Source of the DNA: Candidatus Melainabacteria bacterium | GTDB lineage: Bacteria > Cyanobacteriota > Vampirovibrionia > Obscuribacterales > Obscuribacteraceae | Assembly (NCBI GenBank): GCA_027451745.1 | Contig: DAIDIP010000008.1 | Location: 1-64,000 of the forward strand | DNA length: 64,000 nt | Direction: 5' to 3' | Part shown: positions 18,494 to 25,757 of the stretch, in pieces | Layout of the letters: every line of letters begins with the position of its first letter | Position numbering within the stretch: the stretch's first letter is position 1 | Made by a program: the position numbers and the translations under genes | The notes under the pieces: generated by a model | Told to the model about the DNA's origin: nothing | What the model saw: only the letters and a program-made list of their open reading frames with translations | Databases searched by the model: none

Positions 18494-19870
18494 CTAGTGA
18501 TTATTCTCCAAAGTGAGCTGTTTACCATTATATTCACCAGTAAGAGTATTTAAGAACTTCGTAACAAGTTGAGCTTCTTGATCGGAGAATAGTTGACCAA
18601 CTTGATATTCACCCATGATTTTCACTGCTACATTTAAATCATTCACACTACCATCATGAAAATATGGAGCAGTAAGAGCCACATTACGTAAAGTGGGCAC
18701 TTTAAATTCAAAGCGATCCTTTTCTTCATGAGTCACGTTATAACGTCCATTATCAGCATTGGTTAGATGTCCACGCCAAGCAAAATAGTTCTTTTTGACA
18801 CCCATCTTTTCAAACGATTCGCTACCAAAATTAATACCAGTATGACAAGATACACAATTGTGAGAAACAAAAAGTTTATAGCCAGCTTCTTCATCACTAT
18901 TTATGGCTTGTTTGTCTCCTTGTAAATAGCGATCAAAACGACAATTGGGTGTAATGAGCGTCTGCTCGTACGTACTAATAGCATCAGAAATGTTTCTTAC
19001 CGTGATTGAATGTTTGCTAGTTGATGATTCTGATGGCGGATATGATTTAGCAAAATCAGCAACATATTGTTCATCTTTTGCCAGCTTATCAATTACTTGA
19101 CTCCACATTGAGCCCATTTCAACTGGATTTGTAACTGGTCCTGTTACTTGCTCTTTTAGACTAGCTGCACGTCCATCCCAAAACTGCACAAAGTTGAAAG
19201 CAGAATTGAAAACTGTAGGAGCATTTATAACTCCCTTCTGTCCTTTTACTCCAGCTGACACTATAGCCCCGTCAGCGCCACCTCTATCAAAAGAGTGACA
19301 GCTAGAACAAGATATTGTGTCGTTCACTGAAAGTCTGTTATCAAAGTATAAGTGTTTGCCTAATTGTACTTTTTCAGCATCAGAATGAAAAGGATCTTCT
19401 TTTGGTATGGGTTTTAGACCGTAGTTAGGACTGGCTTTATCAATCCATTTAAGCATTGTATTTTTACTAGAACCAACTCCTCCATTCCAGTGCATAGCTA
19501 AATAAAGCACTGGGGGCATAGAATTTTGCTCTAGAACCATTTTGATTTTGTTGAGTTGAACAGAATCAAATGGCGCCTCGCCCGACAGATTCTCCCGCGA
19601 GATAATAAAAGCCCCCTGCGCATTAGCTATATCGCTATAAATAATGTCACTGGCTATAGGCATGTTTGCATACCAAGGCAAAATCGTAGCGCCTGGAGTA
19701 TGGCAATCCATGCAAGAGTTTTGCAAGCAAGTGCTCACTGCGAGAAAATCTTTGTCAGGTGATATCACCTTGACAGTTAAACGATTAGGCAAAAAATTGA
19801 AAACCGGGCCTAAGATAAGTCCCACAAGAATCAAAAATCCCAGCAGTAACCAAGCTCTTAGATAATTCAT
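18494..19870 (-). CDS. tri-heme cytochrome c peroxidase with N-terminal Haem_bd domain
   Basis: An envelope heme protein with one N-terminal membrane or signal segment (AWLLLGFLILVGLILGPVF). Three CxxCH heme sites are visible: CMDCH (about residue 54), CSSCH (about 190) and CVSCH (about 340). The first lies in a Haem_bd-like domain (CHTPGATILPWYANMPIASD). The other two belong to the diheme CcpA/MauG peroxidase part, with FDGRAASLKEQVTGPVTNP-type text (FWDGRAASLKEQ) and APYFHDGSVNDL at the distal site. Predicted to reduce H2O2 in the periplasm using electrons from a cytochrome or quinol chain. It stands alone. Confidence 0.88.
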   Translation of the reverse strand: MNYLRAWLLLGFLILVGLILGPVFNFLPNRLTVKVISPDKDFLAVSTCLQNSCMDCHTPGATILPWYANMPIASDIIYSDIANAQGAFIISRENLSGEAPFDSVQLNKIKMVLEQNSMPPVLYLAMHWNGGVGSSKNTMLKWIDKASPNYGLKPIPKEDPFHSDAEKVQLGKHLYFDNRLSVNDTISCSSCHSFDRGGADGAIVSAGVKGQKGVINAPTVFNSAFNFVQFWDGRAASLKEQVTGPVTNPVEMGSMWSQVIDKLAKDEQYVADFAKSYPPSESSTSKHSITVRNISDAISTYEQTLITPNCRFDRYLQGDKQAINSDEEAGYKLFVSHNCVSCHTGINFGSESFEKMGVKKNYFAWRGHLTNADNGRYNVTHEEKDRFEFKVPTLRNVALTAPYFHDGSVNDLNVAVKIMGEYQVGQLFSDQEAQLVTKFLNTLTGEYNGKQLTLENNH

Positions 19871-20050
19871 AACCGAAAATTTAGTAAACTCACTGGCAAT
19901 AAGTTAGCACAAAAGCCAACAAACCAAAACAGTTATCTTTACTATCTTTCATAAGCATAAGACAAGAATATATAGTTAACATCTGATACTTACTAGGAAA
20001 TCAGCCCTCAATTCTTATACAATTTAATTCCCCAGGATTGAGTAAATAAA

Positions 20051-21664
20051 ATGGCTTACGCTGATTTGCGTCAATTTATAAAAGCACTTGAAGACGCTGG
20101 TGAATTAAAAACAATTACGGCTCCTGTTTCAACTGAGCTTGAGATTGCCGAAATTACTGATCGCATAAGTAAAAGTAAGGACGATAAGAATAAAGCTCTT
20201 CTTTTTACTAATGTTCAAGGTTATGACATGCCTGTGCTCATTAATGCATTTGGATCAATGAAGCGGATCTGTATGGCATTAGAAGTAGATAAACTGGACG
20301 ATATTGCTGCACGAATCAAACATCTCATCAAGCCAAAAGTTCCCGAAACATTTTTAGAAAAGCTGGCTTTACTTCCAACTTTAGTCGAATTGGGTAAATT
20401 TCCACCTAAATTGACACATGCTGATGCGCCGTGCCAGGAAATTGTCATTACCGACCCCAGCACTGCCATGCTCAATAAAATCCCCATTATTACTTGCTGG
20501 CCCGAAGATGCTGGCCCCTTTGTGACATTAGGCACAATAATTACAAGAGATCCCAAAACTGGCATTCGAAACCTTGGCATTTATCGTCTCCAAAAATATG
20601 GTAATAACCTTACAGGGATGCATTGGCATAAACATCATGACGGCGCTAGACATTTTGAGGAGCAGCGTAGACAAGCTGAAGAGATAAGTAGAGAGTCTAA
20701 AAGTGGCAAGGTAAGTGAACCACCAAATTACGGTACCTTTTTTGCTGATCCCAACCCAAAACATCAACCGCATCTGATTAACCCGGCTCCTGCCCAACAC
20801 AATTTTGCTGTTCAAGAAAAATCTATCAGTAAATTAGAAGTGGCAGTTGCATTAGGCTGCGATCCTGCAGTTACTTATGCAGCCTCTGCCCCATTACCTC
20901 CTGATATAGATGAATTCTTATTTGCTGGTTTTTTAAGACAAAGTCCTGTTCGTTTAGTTAAATGCAAAACAATTGATTTAGAAGTTCCAGCCAATGCTGA
21001 AATTATTCTTGAAGGTTATGTAGATCAAAATGAATTAAAAGAAGAAGGCCCATTTGGTGATCACACAGGTTTTTACAGTTTAGCTGGGTTATTTCCTGTA
21101 TTTCACATAACCGCTGTAACTCACAGACGCAATCCTATATATCAAACAACTATTGTCGGCAAATCACCACAAGAAGATTGTTATTTAGGTAAGGCTACTG
21201 AAAGAATATTTTTGCCTATGGTGCAAATGCTGGTTCCGGAAATTGTCGATATGAATTTACCCTGGGAAGGCGTGTTCCATAATTGCGCCATCATATCTAT
21301 AGATAAGCGTTTTCCTGGCCATGCACGCAAAGTAATGAGTGCCGTTTGGGGACTGGGGCAACTTATGTTCACCAAATTTATTATTGTTGTTGATAAAGAG
21401 ATAGATGTACACAATTTATCAGAAGTCGCTTTAAATGTATTTGGTAATACAGATCCACAAAGAGACATGATGTTTACTCAAGGACCTTTAGATATTTTGG
21501 ACCACAGTTGCCCAATTCTTGGTTACGGTTCGAAGGTTGGCATTGATGCTACAAGAAAATGGAAAGCTGAAGGCTTCAATCGTGATTGGCCAAAGCCTCT
21601 TGAGATGTCTGAAAATATAAAAGAGAGAGTTGCTCATCGCTGGCACGAATACGAATTAGAATAG
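20051..21664 (+). CDS. UbiD-family (prenylated-FMN) decarboxylase
   Basis: A 537-residue UbiD-type reversible (de)carboxylase. Recognised by LRQFIKALEDAGELKTI, GIYRLQKYGNNLTGMHWHKH (the E-R-R-type substrate region), AVALGCDPAVTYAASAPLP, EGPFGDHTGFY (conserved Glu and Asp) and RKVMSAVWGLGQLMFTK. These enzymes need prenyl-FMN made by UbiX, and no ubiX is in the window. In quinone pathways they decarboxylate hydroxybenzoate or dihydroxynaphthoate. With mqnA present at 11.6 kb, a menaquinone role is plausible but inferred. No clear ribosome site precedes the ATG. Confidence 0.85.
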   Translation: MAYADLRQFIKALEDAGELKTITAPVSTELEIAEITDRISKSKDDKNKALLFTNVQGYDMPVLINAFGSMKRICMALEVDKLDDIAARIKHLIKPKVPETFLEKLALLPTLVELGKFPPKLTHADAPCQEIVITDPSTAMLNKIPIITCWPEDAGPFVTLGTIITRDPKTGIRNLGIYRLQKYGNNLTGMHWHKHHDGARHFEEQRRQAEEISRESKSGKVSEPPNYGTFFADPNPKHQPHLINPAPAQHNFAVQEKSISKLEVAVALGCDPAVTYAASAPLPPDIDEFLFAGFLRQSPVRLVKCKTIDLEVPANAEIILEGYVDQNELKEEGPFGDHTGFYSLAGLFPVFHITAVTHRRNPIYQTTIVGKSPQEDCYLGKATERIFLPMVQMLVPEIVDMNLPWEGVFHNCAIISIDKRFPGHARKVMSAVWGLGQLMFTKFIIVVDKEIDVHNLSEVALNVFGNTDPQRDMMFTQGPLDILDHSCPILGYGSKVGIDATRKWKAEGFNRDWPKPLEMSENIKERVAHRWHEYELE

Positions 21665-21988
21665 GCAACTTATATATTTAGTTTTTCAACTAACTCGCTA
21701 TTTAGGGTGATTTTTATCAGTCATTCTTAGGCTTAAATCGCAAAACAAAAATTATCGATAGCCGTTATTTCAACCCGGACGGCATTCTTCACCCTTTTTA
21801 AAATCGATGCCGAAGACGTACTTGCCTTCTTTGGGATCATCCTAAAGAATGAAATTTAATCTAAAGAATGTATAAAACCCTTATCCATCAGGGCATAAGA
21901 GGACTATGAGACCGAACTAATGTTGGTGTGTCGGTGTTTGGGGGAGTCGGTTCTCGCGTATTGGGCTTATTGAAACGGAATCTTTTAT
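21665..21988. other. intergenic stretch with possible gene relic
   Basis: No gene is convincing here. On the minus strand a 25-codon open run (about 21770-21845) reads DPKEGKYVFGIDFKKGEE, which looks like protein but has no start or continuation. It may be a decayed 3' end. Two copies of CTAAAGAATG lie at about 21842-21881. The ctpA promoter must be in the right half, but no consensus stands out. Confidence 0.3.
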
Positions 21989-23197
21989 ATGAGTTTCAAC
22001 AAAATGACCGCGTGGGTCTTAGCCACGCTTTTTCTAATAATATCTGCTACTTTTCAACCAGCTTATGCTCATCACGCTGATGCAAAAGAGATTTATCACA
22101 GAGCTTGGGAATTAGTAAGAGAAAATTACTACGATGCTAGTTTTCATGGAGTCAATTGGGCTGAACTCGAGCACAAATATGACAGCAAAATTGAAAACAC
22201 CGACGATGCCTACAAAGCAATCAAAGCTATGCTAGACGGCCTTAAAGATCCTTACACAAGATTTTTAGATCCAAGAGCCTTCCAAGACGAAAATGATGCT
22301 ATCGATGCTCATATAGTAGGTATTGGTATCAACCTTCAACAATCTAAAGACCAAACACATTTAATTATCACAAGAACAATTGAAAACAGTCCGGCTGAAC
22401 GAGCTGGTATTGCCCCTGGCGACGAAGTTCTTGCGATCGACAATAATTCCGCTCTAGGAATTACTCCTGAACAAGCTGCTGAACACATTCGCGGCAAAGC
22501 AGGAACTAATGTAATGCTTGCCATTAAACATGAAGGCAACCAACAAGTAGTAAACATTACTAGACAAGAAATTGAAATCCGAGCAGTGACAGCCAAAATG
22601 TTTGATTCAGGCATCGGCTACATCCAACTTAGTACTTTTATATCAAGCGATGCAGCCCGAGAATTTCGCCATGCGCTTACTAGATTATCAGGAGCCAAAG
22701 GCTTAATTATTGATTTAAGAGATAACCCTGGCGGTTTATTGGCTAATGCACTAGAGATGGCTGACATGCTTTTAGATGGTGGCACAATCGTGAGTACTAT
22801 TAGCCGCTATGGCAGGCACACTGACATGTCATCAGGACAGCCAGTGACGAGACAACCAATCGTTGTTTTAGTTGACGAAGAAAGCGCCAGCGCGAGTGAA
22901 ATTTTAGCAAGTGCTATTAAAGATAATGGTCGAGGGATTGTCCTTGGTACTCGCACATACGGCAAAGGCTTAGTGCAAGAAATCAACCGCTTACCATCTG
23001 GAGCAGCATTGCACATTACAGTATCTCGATACCTTACTGCTAACGGCTCAGACATTAACAAAGTTGGCATCGAGCCTGATATTCTAATTGAAAATAAGGC
23101 TGACCAAGTTAATGTAGCTTACGCTTATCTCAAAGAAAAAATTGCTTGTGGCAAACCAGCTAAGAAAATGCAATTGTTATCCGCTTTAGCTAACTAA
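21989..23197 (+). CDS. ctpA: C-terminal processing peptidase (S41 family)
   Basis: A secreted serine protease (402 residues) that trims the C-termini of envelope proteins. It has a signal peptide (residues 1-27, ending AYA), a PDZ domain (about 108-190, containing ERAGIAPGDEVLAI) and an S41 catalytic core. The Ser-Lys dyad is visible in ESASASEILASAI (likely S301) and TYGKG (K326). The substrate loop IDLRDNPGGLL is also typical. Cyanobacterial CtpA matures photosystem II D1; without photosynthesis genes here, the target is unknown. It stands alone with a weak ribosome site. Confidence 0.93.
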   Translation: MSFNKMTAWVLATLFLIISATFQPAYAHHADAKEIYHRAWELVRENYYDASFHGVNWAELEHKYDSKIENTDDAYKAIKAMLDGLKDPYTRFLDPRAFQDENDAIDAHIVGIGINLQQSKDQTHLIITRTIENSPAERAGIAPGDEVLAIDNNSALGITPEQAAEHIRGKAGTNVMLAIKHEGNQQVVNITRQEIEIRAVTAKMFDSGIGYIQLSTFISSDAAREFRHALTRLSGAKGLIIDLRDNPGGLLANALEMADMLLDGGTIVSTISRYGRHTDMSSGQPVTRQPIVVLVDEESASASEILASAIKDNGRGIVLGTRTYGKGLVQEINRLPSGAALHITVSRYLTANGSDINKVGIEPDILIENKADQVNVAYAYLKEKIACGKPAKKMQLLSALAN

Positions 23198-23337
23198 TCT
23201 TTCTTGCTGTGCATTAGCTAGTAATCTTATTGCCTGGCAATCTTATCGAGTCGTTAACTATTCATGCCTATGTATAGCAGCTAATGCATGCATAACCTGG
23301 GGCAGTAACATCCAACAAACAGTATGTCGAAAGCGCT

Positions 23338-24351
23338 TTATCTTTTTACGTACTCTATAACGTCTTTAGGGCAATTATAATTGCCAAGCAATTTAATGCG
23401 CACTTCTGGCAATGGATCTTTTGCTAATCGCCAAAATATCTCTGGCGTTATATTAGGATTAGTGGCAACAAGAGAGCGTATAGTGCTGTCTGGATGCATA
23501 GCCAATTCGGCCAATCGGCGAGCTGGTGTTGTAGATCTTTCTGCAATTACTGCCAAGAACTCTCTTTCTATTAGCTTAGACTCTTGGTCGTTAATCTTTT
23601 CTGTTTTTGCTTGCTGAGCAATCTCTACTTTAACACTAGGAACTAAGATCGGGTTTTGACCGCTTTTTAATAAATGCTTCGTTTTTTCATACAAAATATT
23701 TTTGGCTTTTTCTGCTACAAGTGGACTGTTATCATCACAGAGTCTAACTAATAGATCATGAGACAATTTTGCATTATCAAGAACACTTGTTCTGACAATG
23801 TCTTCTCCGTCTCGTGATAAAACGTCTAATATTTCAATATCAATATTTTCATTCAAAGCTACTGATTGACGCACTTCCACTCTATAGTGTGCGGCCAACC
23901 ATTTTAATGTACTCATCGGAGTATTTGGATTTTTGGCAACTACCTGTAATGCTGAAGGCGAAAAATTCGCAAATCCGCAAATGGTTTTATTAGCCTCTTT
24001 ATTGTCTCTACTATTATTAAAAAGCTGTTCGCGATATTGATTTTGCTTATCTATAAATTGTTGATGTGCTTGTTGATTACGCAAAACCCAATCAGCAAAG
24101 TTTTCATTTCGCTTTGCCACAGTTGACTGTTCGGAACTTATCGAATCTTGTTGAGATGGACTATTTGCAAAGTCCATTTCGGTATCTAATACAAGCTCGC
24201 GCTTCATTTCTCTTAGCCGGCGTAATCTTGTACAAGTTATACGGGGACTAATGGATTCTTTAGGTTTTGTCTGTTGCTTGGCAGATAATTCTTCAAAAAG
24301 TTTGCCAATTTGTTTAATAAAAGGAGTGCTGTCTTGGGCTTCCGGTTTCAT
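23338..24351 (-). CDS. leucine-rich-repeat-variant (LRV/HEAT-like) protein
   Basis: A 337-residue cytoplasmic protein. After a charged N-terminal 110 residues come helical repeats of LRV type: VVAKNPNTPMSTLKWLAAHY, VEVRQSVALNENIDIEILDV, LDNAKLSHDLLVRLCDDNSP and, near the end, LVATNPNITPEIFWRLAKDP. The repeats mediate protein binding. The N-terminal Cys cluster that holds an Fe-S centre in the Azotobacter LRV protein is not present. Function unknown. It is divergent from the tyrosine-leader locus, about 460 bases away. Confidence 0.65.
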   Translation of the reverse strand: MKPEAQDSTPFIKQIGKLFEELSAKQQTKPKESISPRITCTRLRRLREMKRELVLDTEMDFANSPSQQDSISSEQSTVAKRNENFADWVLRNQQAHQQFIDKQNQYREQLFNNSRDNKEANKTICGFANFSPSALQVVAKNPNTPMSTLKWLAAHYRVEVRQSVALNENIDIEILDVLSRDGEDIVRTSVLDNAKLSHDLLVRLCDDNSPLVAEKAKNILYEKTKHLLKSGQNPILVPSVKVEIAQQAKTEKINDQESKLIEREFLAVIAERSTTPARRLAELAMHPDSTIRSLVATNPNITPEIFWRLAKDPLPEVRIKLLGNYNCPKDVIEYVKR

Positions 24352-24813
24352 TGGAGATTCCTATAGTGGCTATGGGTTTTCTTAATACCATTCTAGATAA
24401 TTAAAAACAATCATACTTATGGATGAAACCATACTTCAGTATAGGCTAGCCCTAAAAAAGCACAGATTAAGTGTTAATCTAAGACTTTACGACCGATAAT
24501 TAAGCCTAAAACTTATTATCTTCACTTGTAAGGTATGGCTGCCCTATAAATTTCACATTGAATGGATATAAGAAATTGGTTGGGCAAATATTATTCAAGG
24601 ATTGGAAACTAACCGATATGACTTATTTCCGACAGGAGTTATATAAGCCTAAATCTGGAGTCTATCTGCGCATTGCCTTACCTTATAAAAGCTAGAATAG
24701 ATTTAGTTGTTCCTCATTAGGTATCATTTAGATCCGTTCTGCTGTTACACAATTTAAGTTAGATAAAACTTTTACTTGCTTATTCAAATAAACTCTGTTA
24801 ACGTCAAACCATT
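24352..24813. other. AT-rich intergenic region upstream of the tyrosine leader
   Basis: About 460 bases without a convincing gene or RNA. It must hold the promoter of the minus-strand LRV gene and that of the leader operon. I see only weak -10-like elements and cannot place a start site. Confidence 0.4.
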
Positions 24814-24873
24814 ATGATTTATAATAACTCCCAGCCATATTATTACTATTCTTACCCTCAAGGGGTCGGCTAG
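24814..24873 (+). CDS. putative tyrosine-rich leader peptide (19 residues)
   Basis: ATG 24814 to TAG 24871-24873 encodes MIYNNSQPYYYYSYPQGVG. Tyrosine codons are at positions 3, 9, 10, 11, 12 and 14, so 6 of 19 residues. The ORF is followed after 35 bases by a strong intrinsic terminator, and the next gene starts 22 bases after that. This layout is that of amino-acid attenuation leaders such as trpL, hisL and pheL. There is no good Shine-Dalgarno site, but several real genes here lack one too. AT-rich DNA makes TAT/TAC runs by chance more often, so translation is inferred, not shown. Confidence 0.6.
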   Translation: MIYNNSQPYYYYSYPQGVG

Positions 24874-24940
24874 TTGGCGTTGTTATAGAAGATCTAAGAT
24901 CAATCTACAAAAGCCGTCTTGCTGATCAAGACGGCTTTTT
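24832..24940 (+). promoter_or_regulatory. candidate tyrosine-responsive transcription attenuator
   Basis: Four segments can pair in the classic 1:2, 2:3, 3:4 manner. Segment 1 holds AGCC (24833-24836), before the Tyr codons. Segment 2 is GGGTCGGCT (24863-24871), overlapping the leader stop. Segment 3 is AGCCGTCTT (24912-24920), the 5' arm of the terminator. Segment 4 is its 3' arm. Segment 2 pairs with 3 through CGGCT/AGCCG plus G-C and two G-U pairs, with one mismatch. A ribosome stalled at the Tyr codons would leave 2 free to pair with 3 and prevent termination. A ribosome reaching the stop codon would cover 2 and allow the terminator. The pairing was found by eye; no energies were computed. 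Confidence 0.55.
24909..24940 (+). terminator. intrinsic terminator in the leader of the HDO/decarboxylase genes
   Basis: A perfect 13-bp stem (AAAAGCCGTCTTG, 24909-24921, with CAAGACGGCTTTT, 24927-24939), loop CTGAT, and a T-run ending at 24940 followed by ATTTG. It is the strongest terminator seen in the window. It lies 22 bases before the start codon of the HDO-like gene, which makes sense only if it can be bypassed. Confidence 0.9.
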
Positions 24941-24962
24941 ATTTGCATGGAGATATATATGT

Positions 24963-25721
24963 ATGAAAAAGAAGATTCCGCTTGAAATTTTTCGCGGCGA
25001 AGTAATGGCACTAATCAATAATCATCCCATTGTGCAAGCAAATGCGTATACGCAATGGTTTAGCCATGGTGATATTAGTTTGGAACAATTACGACACTTC
25101 ACCAAACAATTCTCAGTATTTAGTCATCTCTTTGTAGAAGCTCAATTGCGCAAATGTTTGAACGCCTTGGATCTTGAAAGCTATAGAGCTAGTAAAGAAA
25201 TTCTTCTCAACGAACTAGGTGTAAGTTTTTCAAAAAACGGTTCTGTTGAAGGAGGACGTTTTCGATTTAGTGCTGCCCTTTTTGAATGGCTAGCTGACTT
25301 TGCCAAACCTCTAGATCTCCGTTTTGAACAATTAGGAAAACGCGCATACGGCACTCGATCAACACTTTGCTTCTGCGACGCTTTATTATTTTGGTATAGT
25401 TCAGACAATCCTTCTACCGCTGCTGGAGCCTCTCATGCTATAGAACATTGGGCTGCGGCAGGATTTTGGAAAGAATTAATTAGTGGTTTGAAAAAGGTTA
25501 AAGCAAACCGATTACCTGATCTTCCTCTTGGATTTTGGATCTGGCATGATCAACTGGAAGATCAACATGCTACTCATACCGATGATGAATTAGCAAAAGT
25601 ATTTTCCAAAGAAGGTTTTTCGGAAGATAATTTCTTAGAGGGCGCTAAAGCAATGCTTGATGCAGTGGCCATTTTTTGGGACGGTTTAGAAACAGACAAG
25701 AAAAAGATGAATGCGGCTTAG
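24963..25721 (+). CDS. heme-oxygenase-fold (HDO-like/CADD/TenA-like) protein
   Basis: A 252-residue all-helical protein of the Haem_oxygenas_2 / iron-containing redox enzyme group (relatives: CADD, UndA, BesC, SznF, PqqC, TenA). Candidate metal ligands: E84 in LLNELG, E161 in HAIEHW, and H195-x3-E199-x2-H202 in WHDQLEDQH. In diiron members the last motif is HxxxDxxH, so D has become E. The His usually found some seven residues after the first Glu is missing: SKNGSVEGGRFRFS stands there. It could therefore be a mono-iron or altered-site enzyme. It is followed by a PLP decarboxylase gene after 36 bases and preceded by the tyrosine leader, so a tyrosine-linked reaction is inferred. Confidence 0.7.
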   Translation: MKKKIPLEIFRGEVMALINNHPIVQANAYTQWFSHGDISLEQLRHFTKQFSVFSHLFVEAQLRKCLNALDLESYRASKEILLNELGVSFSKNGSVEGGRFRFSAALFEWLADFAKPLDLRFEQLGKRAYGTRSTLCFCDALLFWYSSDNPSTAAGASHAIEHWAAAGFWKELISGLKKVKANRLPDLPLGFWIWHDQLEDQHATHTDDELAKVFSKEGFSEDNFLEGAKAMLDAVAIFWDGLETDKKKMNAA

Positions 25722-25757
25722 GTAAAGTACAAAAGAATTAAGTACAGGAGTATACGA

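Noticed and set aside
24798-24825. TTAACG-16-TATAAT as a promoter for a small RNA ending at the 24940 terminator
   Set aside because: The TATAAT overlaps codons 3-4 of the Tyr leader, and the leader/attenuator reading explains more of the sequence. An internal promoter cannot be excluded.
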